DNA of 64,000 bases, taken from contig LJKK01000055.1 in NCBI GenBank assembly GCA_001421185.1, positions 58,747-122,746 of the forward strand. Direction: 5' to 3'. Positions 17,062 through 25,979 of this stretch are shown here, piece after piece. Every line of letters starts with the position of its first letter. Positions within the stretch are counted from its first letter, which is position 1. Below the pieces are notes generated by a model, which searched no databases, was not told the origin of the DNA, and saw nothing but the letters and a program-made list of their open reading frames with translations. The stretch comes from Methanomassiliicoccales archaeon RumEn M1 (GTDB lineage: Archaea > Thermoplasmatota > Thermoplasmata > Methanomassiliicoccales > Methanomassiliicoccaceae). The translations under genes were made by a program, and so were the position numbers.

Positions 17062-17678
17062 GATTCAGTATTTACAAAGCCAAATATAAGGGTGCCCCCT
17101 TGTCGCCAGCGAGCTTGAGCATTTGATTTCCTTAATCCTGGTTTTTATGTTATCCTGCCACCATGACCAATGATCAGGCGATAAAGGAGATTAGTTCTGG
17201 TCACCGAATATCACCGTTCGCCGCATGTGGTCTAACTTTGTGTAGAAAGAGACTGGCCTCGTTATCTTTGCCGAGATGTTCATAAAAGTGAGTAGAAAAG
17301 TCAGCTCCGAAAGTACCCTACAAGTATCGCTCAGGTTATTCTTCCCAGGCCGGATTTGGGCATGGCGGGGCGATGCTTCCGCGTGCGGGTTCCGGGCAAG
17401 ATCTCGCCGCGCCACCCTTTTATGGGGTAGGTACGCCATGAAACTGGCATCTCCGGCTCGTCGGGAGCGGTAACGTAAAAGAACCATGCGTCGGTCAAGG
17501 ATTATATAATCTCCATGTAATTCAGACGCCCGATACATTGGGTGGGGCGGGTGAAGATATGAGAGGTTTCCCATGTCTTGTCATGAAGAAAAATAACTGA
17601 CCCATTTCATCCAAGGTTCGAAGAGAGCCCTTCCCCCTCGTCATTGGGGCTGTTTCCTTTGAATCAGCAGGTGCGTTC
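17062..17678. other. 617-bp gap without a convincing gene
   Basis: This gap holds the divergent promoters of the AlbA_2 gene and the methylase gene. A short frame from 17163 (MTNDQAIKEISSGHR) ends after 39 codons. Other frames (17191-17574 minus, 17276-17473 plus) show no family resemblance. Composition varies along it, with a GC-richer patch near 17350-17460 inside an AT-rich setting, so it may be the remains of a deleted gene. Confidence 0.4.
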
Positions 17679-20534
17679 ATGAGTTCGGTCACAGAAAACA
17701 CAATCAACGACTTACTCGCGGATTACTTACGCAAGCGAGGACTGATGATCAGCACTGAATATTCAGGCAAGAATAACTTTGGCAGAAATCAGCCTGATTT
17801 TTGTTTAACCGAAACAGGTTTGGTATTCGGCGAGGGTGAGTGGGAGAGCACCTTCATGAAGGGCCTAAAGCAGGCTCACGATTATGCTAATCTACCCGGA
17901 GCAAACGGCTCTTTCATCATCAGCTACCCTGACAAAATGAAAGTCAAGGTAGAGCGCCGCCTCAAGGATACATCCACCCCAGAGACTGTGCTCGCTGGCT
18001 TCAAGTTTAGAGGTATGCTCATGATGAAGAATGAGCGAGCTGAACTGTTCCACGGCGACATCTCTGGCGTCTATGACTGGCTAAAGGAGGGCGTACTGCA
18101 CCAGCATAGGCGTGAGGACCCCGAAGCGTTCATCTCGATCATGAGGGATATTGTGGAAAAGTTGACTGACTATCTTCCCACCACAGGCAACTACCCCACA
18201 TTCTTTGAGCACATCATCGCTACCATGCCCCGGGATGCTGGGGAACTAGACACGGCCCGGAGAGCATCGGCTTATCTACTGCTGAACCAAATTGTGTTCT
18301 ACCGCATTCTATCTCAGAACAAATACGTCCCACTAGAACCTGAGAAACTCAACAAACCGGCAGATATTGACAATATCTACTTCAAAAGGGTGCTTGAAGA
18401 TGACTATGCGGCCGTATTCAGCAGCAGTATAGCATCCTTGTTCCCAGACCGATCTCTACCGTTCATCAAAGACATGATCACATATGTCAATCAGATTCAG
18501 CCGGAATCGTTCACTCGGGACCTTCTCGGCAGCATTTTTCATGAACTCATTCCCAAGACGGTCCGGAAGTCCGTCGCGGCATTCTATACGAATCCTGAGG
18601 CAGCAAGGCTTCTCGCCAAGCTGACTATCGATAAACCAGAGGCAACAGTTGCTGACTTTTCATGTGGCTCCGGTACATTATTGATGGCTTCGTATGATCG
18701 CAAGGCCGAACTCCTCGGCAGACAGGTTACGGAAGAGGACCACAAGCGCTTCCTAGAGAAGGAGATAACCGGTTGCGACATAATGCCCTTCGCAGCCCAC
18801 CTTGCTGTGGTTCAACTCGCCCTGCGGCAGCCCCTATTCATGACTGATAAGGTGAGGGTTGCAGTCCAAGATTCGACCTCACTCAAGCCGGGAGCAATCA
18901 TCGCACCTCTTGAATCATCTATGCCAGTGGGACAGACCGATCTGTCCATTTTTTACGATGAAATAGAAGTAAGGAAACATAAGGTAAAGGTGGGTGCCAT
19001 ATCCGGCCAGGGGAAAGGCCACATGTTCAAGTTGGACCAACTTGACGCTACTTTGATGAACCCACCATTCACCAGAAAACAGCTCATTGGGAAAGAGTAC
19101 CGTAAGATTCTTACCGACCATTTTCAAGATTATCAGGAATACGAAAGTAAGGAACAATCACTCTTTGGCTACTTTGTATTCCTAGCGGACAGATTCCTTA
19201 AACCAGGCGGGCGCATGGGGTTTGTCCTTCCCTCCACCTCGATCAGACAGTCCAGCTCTGAAGGGATGCGAAAGCTCATCAGGGATAGGTACGATTTAGA
19301 GTACCTTATTTTGAGCGGCCATAGAATGGCATTCTCGGAGGACGCGGATTTCAGTGAGATATTGCTCATCGCTCGCAAGAGGAAACCTGGAGTAAAACCC
19401 AAGGATTCATTTATTCTGGCCACAATTAAAGAGCGACCCTCACTGGAGAATATTACATCGCTCGTAAGCAAGCTCAAAGATGCCTTCGCCGCCACTGAGT
19501 CGAGCTTTGCTATTGAGAGAGAGATTCACAGCTCGGATGAGATTATCATAAAAATGGGGCTTACCTCCGACCTTGAATCCCCCGATTGGCTTCCATTCCT
19601 TCCCGGAGAGGAAAAAATTGGTATCGACCTCTCTGACATGGCTACATTTACCAAATTGGAGGAAATCATTGGAAGCGACGGAATCATCCAAGGTATCAGA
19701 TTCGAAGGCTCTAGTAATTATGTAAATGTCAAGAACACAATAATATCGAGACGGCGTGAGGCAAAGACTAGATTGGAATGGGAGATAGTTGGCAGCGATG
19801 CTGAAAATCTGAGAGTCCAGAACCTGAAAACCGGGGCCGGAGTTGTGATTCCCAGGGAGGTGCTAAGACCCGCTGCGAGAACTCCTTCGGGATTGCGTCA
19901 GATGGGGCTTGATGATCCTTACGACTACGTCGTCAATGATCGCTTTCCAAATGACGAATTCTTCTGGGATGAACGTAGCCCCGAAAACGTACTGGCCAAA
20001 AGGCAACCTCACCTAATCAGCAGGCAAGGAAAGCTATTGATTGCCGGGCGAAATCACGTGGGTGTTACAAGCCCAGGGACGTATTGGATTGCGTTCGCTA
20101 GCGAGACAGACATTGTACCAACCTGGAGCTTCTGGTCTGTGAAAATTGATAACCCCGAGGACGCCAAGATCATCTGCCTCTGGTTGAATTCAGTATTCTC
20201 CCTGGCCACTCTGTATGATTGCAGAATAATTGGAACCGGGGCCTACGTGGGGTGGCTCAAGCCCGATCTATTGCAGCTCTATGTCCCGGATGTCAAACAT
20301 CTTGAGCAAGACACGCGTAGGGCACTTCTTGAGCTATTTGATGCTGTGAATTCTGAAGACATGCCTCCGCTGATTACTCAGTTGAGAACGGCCGACGAAC
20401 GCAGGCTAGAAATGGATTTGAAGCTGGCCAATCTCCTTGGGATTACGAAATATTCCAATCGTGACATGGTGATTGAGTTGTATCGGACTGTGGCAGAGAG
20501 ATTTAGCTCCCTTGAAGAGCTTCAGAAAGGGTAG
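17679..20534 (+). CDS. Fused N6-adenine DNA methylase with nuclease-like N-terminus (type IIG-like)
   Basis: This is a 951-residue single polypeptide. Residues 1-100 resemble a PD-(D/E)XK-type region (GRNQPDF, then VFGEGEWE), although the usual ExK is read as ExE here, so cleavage is uncertain. A helical connector (about 150-310) precedes the methylase core with SAM motif I VADFSCGSGTLLMASY (about 325) and catalytic motif IV DATLMNPPF (about 460). The last 350 residues look like a target-recognition domain. This is the layout of type IIG restriction-modification enzymes; a stand-alone or BREX/DISARM-type methylase is the alternative. No separate restriction or specificity subunit is nearby. 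It converges on the protease gene with an 11-base gap. Confidence 0.85.
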   Translation: MSSVTENTINDLLADYLRKRGLMISTEYSGKNNFGRNQPDFCLTETGLVFGEGEWESTFMKGLKQAHDYANLPGANGSFIISYPDKMKVKVERRLKDTSTPETVLAGFKFRGMLMMKNERAELFHGDISGVYDWLKEGVLHQHRREDPEAFISIMRDIVEKLTDYLPTTGNYPTFFEHIIATMPRDAGELDTARRASAYLLLNQIVFYRILSQNKYVPLEPEKLNKPADIDNIYFKRVLEDDYAAVFSSSIASLFPDRSLPFIKDMITYVNQIQPESFTRDLLGSIFHELIPKTVRKSVAAFYTNPEAARLLAKLTIDKPEATVADFSCGSGTLLMASYDRKAELLGRQVTEEDHKRFLEKEITGCDIMPFAAHLAVVQLALRQPLFMTDKVRVAVQDSTSLKPGAIIAPLESSMPVGQTDLSIFYDEIEVRKHKVKVGAISGQGKGHMFKLDQLDATLMNPPFTRKQLIGKEYRKILTDHFQDYQEYESKEQSLFGYFVFLADRFLKPGGRMGFVLPSTSIRQSSSEGMRKLIRDRYDLEYLILSGHRMAFSEDADFSEILLIARKRKPGVKPKDSFILATIKERPSLENITSLVSKLKDAFAATESSFAIEREIHSSDEIIIKMGLTSDLESPDWLPFLPGEEKIGIDLSDMATFTKLEEIIGSDGIIQGIRFEGSSNYVNVKNTIISRRREAKTRLEWEIVGSDAENLRVQNLKTGAGVVIPREVLRPAARTPSGLRQMGLDDPYDYVVNDRFPNDEFFWDERSPENVLAKRQPHLISRQGKLLIAGRNHVGVTSPGTYWIAFASETDIVPTWSFWSVKIDNPEDAKIICLWLNSVFSLATLYDCRIIGTGAYVGWLKPDLLQLYVPDVKHLEQDTRRALLELFDAVNSEDMPPLITQLRTADERRLEMDLKLANLLGITKYSNRDMVIELYRTVAERFSSLEELQKG

Positions 20535-20545
20535 CCTTAATCAAA

Positions 20546-21337
20546 TTATTCATGCGGCACTATCGAGCGATATGCGCATTCCGTCCTCTCGATGACATCT
20601 ATGATGAGTTCAGGATACCAGATATTATGAAGGCCCATCGAAGTTGCATGCGAGGAAGAGAGTTCCCCGGAATTAATGCCCATAAGATGGTTGTTTGGAA
20701 CATCATCGATATAAAACTCATTACCTTTTCTTAAAAAATTTGAGGTCCTGATGACGGGACTGCCGCTGGTTCCACCATGAAGGTTTGCATCCAATAGAAA
20801 TTTGGGGCAATTTTGGAAGCTCTCGCCATATGCCGATGCTATTGATCCGCTCCGCTGGATAGGCAAATAATTATGCTTATCCACAAGTCCTTCAGGGTAA
20901 CCTAGAACCGTCACCCGTTCTCCAAGATCTACAATGGCATCCTTAGGGAGAAAATCGTTTCTCGTCCATGCGTTTATCACAGTTGGGTCGATACTGTCAA
21001 GTTCGCTAGTGATATCGATTGCTGCCACATCTATCCTCTTCCCCTCTTCATCCATCTTTATCGGATGTTCCAACCAGCGCTTGCCATTTTTATCATAGAG
21101 CGGAATTTCTATTCTCTCATGTTCCTTCAACTGTTTGAGGTCTTTGTGGACAACAATCACTATTTTATCGGGAAAATGGCCATATTCTTCGTCGACCAAC
21201 ACGTGCCTATTGGTGATGAGGTAATCACGATCACTATGGTGGAAGAAGAAGCCAGTTGCTGATATGTAGGATGGAACGTTTTCCCTAAATCTATAATTGA
21301 TGATCGTGACACTAAGCAGCTTCTCATCGACAGGCAT
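20546..21337 (-). CDS. Trypsin-like (S1) serine protease, no signal peptide
   Basis: This 263-residue protein has the complete chymotrypsin-fold triad: histidine in YLITNRHVL (about 42), aspartate in KRIDVAAIDI (about 105), and the nucleophile serine in HGGTSGSPVI (about 197). The N-terminus is charged with no signal sequence, so it acts in the cytoplasm. Intracellular trypsin-like proteases occur in bacterial defence systems as effectors. The start follows GGGTGA at 6-base spacing. Its position tail-to-tail with the methylase suggests joint cargo but not an operon. Confidence 0.85.
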   Translation of the reverse strand: MPVDEKLLSVTIINYRFRENVPSYISATGFFFHHSDRDYLITNRHVLVDEEYGHFPDKIVIVVHKDLKQLKEHERIEIPLYDKNGKRWLEHPIKMDEEGKRIDVAAIDITSELDSIDPTVINAWTRNDFLPKDAIVDLGERVTVLGYPEGLVDKHNYLPIQRSGSIASAYGESFQNCPKFLLDANLHGGTSGSPVIRTSNFLRKGNEFYIDDVPNNHLMGINSGELSSSHATSMGLHNIWYPELIIDVIERTECAYRSIVPHE

Positions 21338-21535
21338 GGATAATCACCCAGTTGCCTAATGGTGAAGATGAAGAAAAAACTGAGGGATGGTCCCCAGGCT
21401 CCGAGACTTTTAAAGCATGCGGCTCGGAAGCACATGCACCTTAATGACTTTCAAAAACAAGACGCTAGATAGAAAAAGGGCGCGAAGGAGAGGTGCGACG
21501 ACCTTGACGCATCCGCTTCGGTCGCCTTGTTTTCA

Positions 21536-22654
21536 TCACCTCCCCTTCGTCCTTTTCGCCATTCCGCGCCCTTTGGCACGCTTCGGAGCCCTATTCTCTG
21601 CCGCCACCGCCGTCGGCCTGCTAACGGGCACGGAGACGCTTCCCGCGGCCTTCTTCTTCACCTTAGGCTGCGCCTTGCTCAACGGCTCGATGCCGAGGTA
21701 GATTCCGGCGGCCTGGTTGACGGCCATCTTGCCTTTGGACTTGTAAGACAGCCGGGCGATGTGTGACTTGGACCAGTTGCGCGACACCGACTCCATCGCT
21801 GCCGCGCCTCGCAATCCCTTCTCTCTGCCCCCAGTGAACAGCTTGTGGTCTTCCTCGGCCATCCGTTTCGCTTCTTTGTTGGTCGGACCTCGCCATCGAC
21901 GCGTCTTCTCATCGAACACCTTGATGTCCCAATAGTAGCCGGACAGCCCCGGCGAGTCGTTACGGGCCTGCTGCTCGGCAACAGTCAACGATTCCTCGAT
22001 CCCGGGGATGTTGGACTTCGCAAGGATCCCCCGGCGGGACTTGTCCTTATCTCTCAACGCGTGCACGACCTCATGCGTGATCGTGGTCGGCTCGGACGCA
22101 CACTGACGGTCAACGGTCACGCGGTTACGGCCGGATTGATACGATCCCGCCGCCTTGCTTGTGCGAGGGTAGACATGAATCTTGGCCCTGGACCGTCCGA
22201 GCGTGTCCAGCTCCTCCGTTGTGAATGCCTTGTCCAGGTCCCGCCGGATCTGCGCCTCCTCGGTCTTGGTGGCCGTGACCGGGATGCGAGCCTGTGCCCT
22301 CTTCTGAGCCTTGCTACCGAGCCCGAGTATGTTACGCTTCGGCTTCCCCGCGACGTCGATGTCCTCGATGTCGCATGAACCAGGGTCGTGCCACCACTTC
22401 GCCGCCTGTTCAGGGGTCAGCTTGTTAGGCAGGACGTGCTCGGCCCGGTGGGTATAATCCTTCCATCCTCGATTGGCCTTCCTTGGATCCCGGCGGAGGT
22501 CGGCGCTGGATATCTCGCCTCCCAGATGTAGCGTGTCGCGCTGGTCCGACCACTGCTGGAAGCGATCGATCAACGCCTTCTCCGGCACGTACCCGTCCTC
22601 ACCTACTGGTATGTGCAGCGTATGGCGGCCATGCCTAACCTTCCTGTATTCCAT
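21536..22654 (-). CDS. Zincin-like protein with HEVVH motif and basic tail
   Basis: This 372-residue protein is very rich in basic residues. A zinc-protease motif HEVVHALRD (HExxH, about residue 195) is followed about 20 residues later by an EES glutamate (IPGIEESLTV), a possible third ligand. The C-terminus is a lysine/arginine/alanine tail (KRAKGRGMAKRTKGR) fit for DNA binding. It is the last gene of the leftward exported-protein/ATPase block, sharing one base with the small basic gene upstream. A maturation protease or a DNA-associated virion protein would fit; neither is proven. GC content returns to the high value here. Confidence 0.6.
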   Translation of the reverse strand: MEYRKVRHGRHTLHIPVGEDGYVPEKALIDRFQQWSDQRDTLHLGGEISSADLRRDPRKANRGWKDYTHRAEHVLPNKLTPEQAAKWWHDPGSCDIEDIDVAGKPKRNILGLGSKAQKRAQARIPVTATKTEEAQIRRDLDKAFTTEELDTLGRSRAKIHVYPRTSKAAGSYQSGRNRVTVDRQCASEPTTITHEVVHALRDKDKSRRGILAKSNIPGIEESLTVAEQQARNDSPGLSGYYWDIKVFDEKTRRWRGPTNKEAKRMAEEDHKLFTGGREKGLRGAAAMESVSRNWSKSHIARLSYKSKGKMAVNQAAGIYLGIEPLSKAQPKVKKKAAGSVSVPVSRPTAVAAENRAPKRAKGRGMAKRTKGR

Positions 22655-22875
22655 TACCTCCGCCTCCGGGAAAATGACAAAGGCGGCGCTTTGTCAAAGA
22701 ACGTGATCTGCATCCCCGCTCCTCCCTTCTGCTCTCTCACCTTGATCTTCGCCTCGGCCTTCCGGTTCCGTATCCGTTCCCTCTCAGCTCTCTCGCGTTC
22801 TCTGATGGCCTTGGCCTCCAAGCGGGCAGCTCTTGCTTCCTGTAGTCTTTCCGTTAATGTTGGTTTCCTGTTCAT
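22654..22875 (-). CDS. Small highly charged coiled-coil protein
   Basis: The start at 22875 has an excellent site (GGAGGTTTGAG). The longer open frame runs back through the CG-repeat tract and is rejected. The 73 residues form one charged helix (ERERAERERIRNRKAEAK) with a basic end. Such proteins often act as scaffolds or nucleic-acid binders. Its stop touches the start of the zincin gene, so the two are coupled. No family is recognised. Confidence 0.55.
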   Translation of the reverse strand: MNRKPTLTERLQEARAARLEAKAIRERERAERERIRNRKAEAKIKVREQKGGAGMQITFFDKAPPLSFSRRRR

Positions 22876-22929
22876 CTCAAACCTCCGTTTATTCCTCGTT
22901 CGTGTACGTGCATATGCGCCTCGCGCGGA

Positions 22930-23000
22930 GCGCACGCGCGCGTGCGCGCGCGACCAGCTGTGTTTTGTCGATGTTCTGAAATGTTCTGAAATGTTCCGGG
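22930..23000. repeat. Alternating CG/CA tract plus three 10-bp direct repeats
   Basis: From 22930 to 22952, 23 bases alternate strictly purine/pyrimidine and contain the palindrome CGCACGCGCGCGTGCG, prone to Z-DNA or cruciform. Three direct repeats follow: ATGTTCTGAA at 22971 and 22981 and ATGTTCCGGG at 22991. They lie between the ATPase stop and the next ribosome site on the minus strand, where a terminator, attenuator or packaging signal could sit. Confidence 0.5.
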
Positions 23001-23002
23001 GT

Positions 23003-23916
23003 TTACGCCTCAACACCTCCCGTTCTCGCCCTGTTCAGGGCTTTGGTCACGGTCGATCGCCCTATCCCTAGTGCCTCGGCGATCTCCAGGTGCGTCTTGC
23101 CGGCCGCAGCCATCCTACTCATGGCGTCGACGTTGTTCGTCGGCTCGATGTAGCGTCCCTTCTCGTCCAGCCACTCATCGCCCAGGAGGATCTCGGGAAA
23201 CTCGGGGAAGTTCCACACCATCTTGTGACGGTAGTAGCCGACCCCACCCTGGTCGATGGCCTTCGGACCGATGCGGCCGACCGACAGCCCCTTGATCTTG
23301 TTGTTGCCGCGGTCGATCTGGTCCCATATCCAATCGAGCCGCCCCATGTAGGCCGGTCCGATGAGGTCCTCTATCATGCGGCGCTCGCTGTCGCTCGTCA
23401 TGTTGGTCTTGAAGATGACCGAGGAGCCGTCTCTGAACCCTGGGTCGAGGTCTATCCAGCGTTGCCAGCCGAACTCACAGATGACGATGCCCTTCGTAGC
23501 GCCAAGGTCCTCGTAGTGATGACGGAGCCGGTTGAAGACGCCGAGGACCTCGCGCTGCTCGAAGACGGCGCGGGAAGACATCCTCTTGGATGCGTCATCG
23601 ACGATGAGGTACTGCACCGGCCTGGTGTCCATCCGAGCGATGCGACCCGCAGATCATCGGTGTACACCAGGTTGACGTTCTCCTTACCGTACTTGTCCAG
23701 CGCGTGTTTGGCGCGGCTTTTGAACAGCTCCGTCTTGCCGCAGCCGGGCTTGCCTACGATGCAACCATGACGGAAGATAACGCTGGACGGCAGGTTAGGG
23801 AAGAAGCGTTCCAGCATCTCCTCTGTGATGTCCGCTTCCCTGAACGCGGGAGGGAACAGATCATCGATGGTGAGCATCCCGGACGGCAGTCCGAGGCTCA
23901 GCAGCTCCCCGTTCAC
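23003..23916 (-). CDS. P-loop ATPase with C-terminal HTH (packaging/morphogenesis type), frame split
   Basis: Two frames make one protein of about 300 residues. The first frame (from 23916) holds Walker A GKPGCGKTEL and ends in the match at VYTDDLRVA. The second (to 23003) carries Walker B PVQYLIVDDA, a polar region, and a helix-turn-helix end (LEIAEALGIGRSTVTKAL). The switch lies at about 23640-23655 and needs one base. Separate ribosome sites are not convincing, so an indel (or programmed frameshifting) is likely. The position after membrane and exported genes resembles the ATPase of enveloped archaeal viruses (pleolipovirus VP8-type) or Zot-like assembly ATPases. It overlaps the upstream gene by 4 bases. 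Confidence 0.65.
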
Positions 23917-24491
23917 TTCCTCACCTCCATGATCGGGGCAATGGCCGACATGTCCACGTCGGCCAGTCCTGCCGATGAGGCGGTCTGGTACACGATGTTC
24001 TCGTTGTTGGACAGTAGTTCGCGCACTCTTTCCAGGCCGGCCAGCGCGTTGTCGTTCTCCACGTATGCCGTGATCCTCTTCAGCTCGTCAAGCGCGAACT
24101 CCCGGCGAGGGATCTCGTAGGCGGCGCGTACGGCGCGATCGACCATTCCCAGGGCGTCGGCGTCGGCATGTTCCGGCGCGGTATCCTCGATGATGCGCTT
24201 GACTATCTGGCCTCGCGAATCGAACGCCAGACGCCACGTCACGTCGCCGAGCGCGGCCACGAGATCATGCCCATCCTCGCGTTCCTCGATGGCCATCGTG
24301 CCGCCCGCCTCGCGGTAGTCTTCCAGGATCTCCTGCAATCCCTCGATCTGCGACTCTATCAGATCCTCGACCGGCCGGAGGGCCTGCAATATCTGCGTGG
24401 CCTCCAGCCAGTCGTCCCCGGACATGATGGCCTCGGCCACCGCCTGGGAGATCCGCCGGTTCTTCTTCTGCGTTTTACTCTTTCTGAACAT
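23913..24491 (-). CDS. Cytosolic helical protein in the ATPase operon
   Basis: The start MFRKSKTQKKN at 24491 overlaps the end of the preceding membrane-protein gene by 17 bases. The 192 residues are mostly helical and acidic after a basic N-terminus, without membrane segments. No family is recognised. The stop overlaps the ATPase start (ATGA), so it is probably made in step with the ATPase and may be its partner. Confidence 0.6.
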   Translation of the reverse strand: MFRKSKTQKKNRRISQAVAEAIMSGDDWLEATQILQALRPVEDLIESQIEGLQEILEDYREAGGTMAIEEREDGHDLVAALGDVTWRLAFDSRGQIVKRIIEDTAPEHADADALGMVDRAVRAAYEIPRREFALDELKRITAYVENDNALAGLERVRELLSNNENIVYQTASSAGLADVDMSAIAPIMEVRK

Positions 24492-25812
24492 TGTCCTCCT
24501 TCTTCTCCTTTGAATTCCAGCGCTCGACCGCGTCCTTGAACACCGCACCCGGAGCGCGCGAGTAGACCCTGGCCAGGAACGCGGCCACGGTGTCGGCCAT
24601 GCGGACGCTCAGCGACTGGTGCAGCGCGTAGATCTCGTTCTCCGCCTCGATCAACCTGGAGTTCACACGATCCAGCGCCTGGAACGACCGCAGCAGCTCG
24701 TAGCGGCTCACAGTGCTTCCGTATGCCACCTTGACCTCGGTCGCGTAGCGCTTCAGCTGCCATCTCGACACCGTCTCGGGCATCATCTCGTATGTGCGCC
24801 ACCCCTCGACGCACACCATGCGGCGGTGGAACACCGGGAATCCGGGGTACTTCGTCCGGTCCTCATAGTCGGGCTCCAGGGAGACGGGCGAGAGGATGGG
24901 GTGATGGATGCCGAACACCAGGCGTTTGAGCAGTGCCTTGTTACTCTGCTCCTGGACGTACGGCTTGCCGTCGATGTGGTAGAGCACCCAGGGCTCCGTG
25001 TCGAACGATTTGTCATCCGTCAGACGGCGGACCATGATGTAGCGGGTCCGGCCGATGACGATGTAGCCGATGATGTACCCGATGAGCATGGGGATCCACC
25101 AGATGGGATCGACTCCCGGAACGATCAGGAACGATGGCCATCCGATGATCTGAACGGCGGCGAACGTTACAATCGAGACCGTCATGAAGTCGGTTGGCCA
25201 GATGAATCGGACCGCACGCTGAACGGCAGCGCCGATGACCATCGAGATGGCCATGAGCGAGGCGGTGATCAGCAGTATTTCCAGGGTGATGTTGGCCAGC
25301 AGGGCGTCCACGGCCGCCTGGGTGTACACCAACGGGTCCTGGGGCGGCCTCAGTATCGGCTGCCACGGCGACGGTCCGGGCGGTATGATGTGCCAGTCAT
25401 CATCGTCCCACGGCGGCGTCGGGTCCGGAGTCACCGGGATGACGCGAGTCTTGTTGAGCGTGAGCAGCTCATGGCCGACGCTGGACAGGACGATCTTGTA
25501 CGTGCCGTTGGTGGCGAAATCGAGCTGGGCGAACCGGCTCGAACGAGCGTCCACATACTCGGTCGTGATGGTCCGGTTGTCCTGGGTGACGTGCAGATCC
25601 ATTACTGTGTCACCGTAATTGACGATCAGGACCAGCTCGCTGCTGCCGACCTGCTCGTTCGGCGTGATGTACAGCTCGTATCCCGGCCCGGTGTGAGTGG
25701 TCCAGCCGTTGGGGGTTGTGTCGGTGGCTGCGACCGCCGGAGCGGCCAGGAGCGTGGCCAGCACGAGCACCAGGGCCAGCGTGGCCAAGGGTGCGTATGT
25801 GCGGGCCTTCAT
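24475..25812 (-). CDS. Exported multi-pass membrane protein with cytosolic helical tail
   Basis: The start at 25812 (MKARTYAPLATLALVLVLAT) gives a signal peptide; the longer frame upstream lies in another gene. About 130 extracellular residues form an Ig-like sandwich (YELYITPNEQVGSSELVLIV), then a proline-rich linker. Four hydrophobic helices follow (ITLEILLITASLMAISMVIG to MLIGYIIGYIVIG, about 200-300). The last 140 residues are soluble and helical, ending KEKKEDNVQKE. The design of an ectodomain, a membrane bundle and an internal tail next to an ATPase is what an envelope or secretion-channel protein would show. Starts and stops overlap on both sides. Confidence 0.6.
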   Translation of the reverse strand: MKARTYAPLATLALVLVLATLLAAPAVAATDTTPNGWTTHTGPGYELYITPNEQVGSSELVLIVNYGDTVMDLHVTQDNRTITTEYVDARSSRFAQLDFATNGTYKIVLSSVGHELLTLNKTRVIPVTPDPTPPWDDDDWHIIPPGPSPWQPILRPPQDPLVYTQAAVDALLANITLEILLITASLMAISMVIGAAVQRAVRFIWPTDFMTVSIVTFAAVQIIGWPSFLIVPGVDPIWWIPMLIGYIIGYIVIGRTRYIMVRRLTDDKSFDTEPWVLYHIDGKPYVQEQSNKALLKRLVFGIHHPILSPVSLEPDYEDRTKYPGFPVFHRRMVCVEGWRTYEMMPETVSRWQLKRYATEVKVAYGSTVSRYELLRSFQALDRVNSRLIEAENEIYALHQSLSVRMADTVAAFLARVYSRAPGAVFKDAVERWNSKEKKEDNVQKE

Positions 25813-25979
25813 AGTCCCCCGATAACGAACACACCCACGCACCCGAGGAAGCAGCCCAGGGACCGCCAGATCTGGCGACGCCAGGCGAAGACGAACCCTC
25901 CAACGAGGAGGGCGGCCGCACCGAGTGAGTCCCAATGCTCGATGATCCACGGTCCGAGGGATATGGTGTCGGCCATCAT
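25809..25979 (-). CDS. 56-residue protein with two membrane helices
   Basis: Starting MMADTISLGPW, it has two hydrophobic helices (AAALLVGGFVFAW and LGCFLGCVGVFVIGGL) separated by a short basic loop (RRQIWR). The ATG overlaps the stop of the 623-residue gene (ATGA) and its stop overlaps the next ATG, so it is locked into the operon. Small two-helix proteins are major coat proteins in spindle-shaped archaeal viruses and holin-like in others. Only the topology supports such ideas here. Confidence 0.6.
   Translation of the reverse strand: MMADTISLGPWIIEHWDSLGAAALLVGGFVFAWRRQIWRSLGCFLGCVGVFVIGGL

Noticed and set aside
17191..17574. Minus-strand frame of 127 codons in the cargo spacer
   Set aside because: No ribosome site, no family resemblance, mixed composition; treated as non-coding or decayed.
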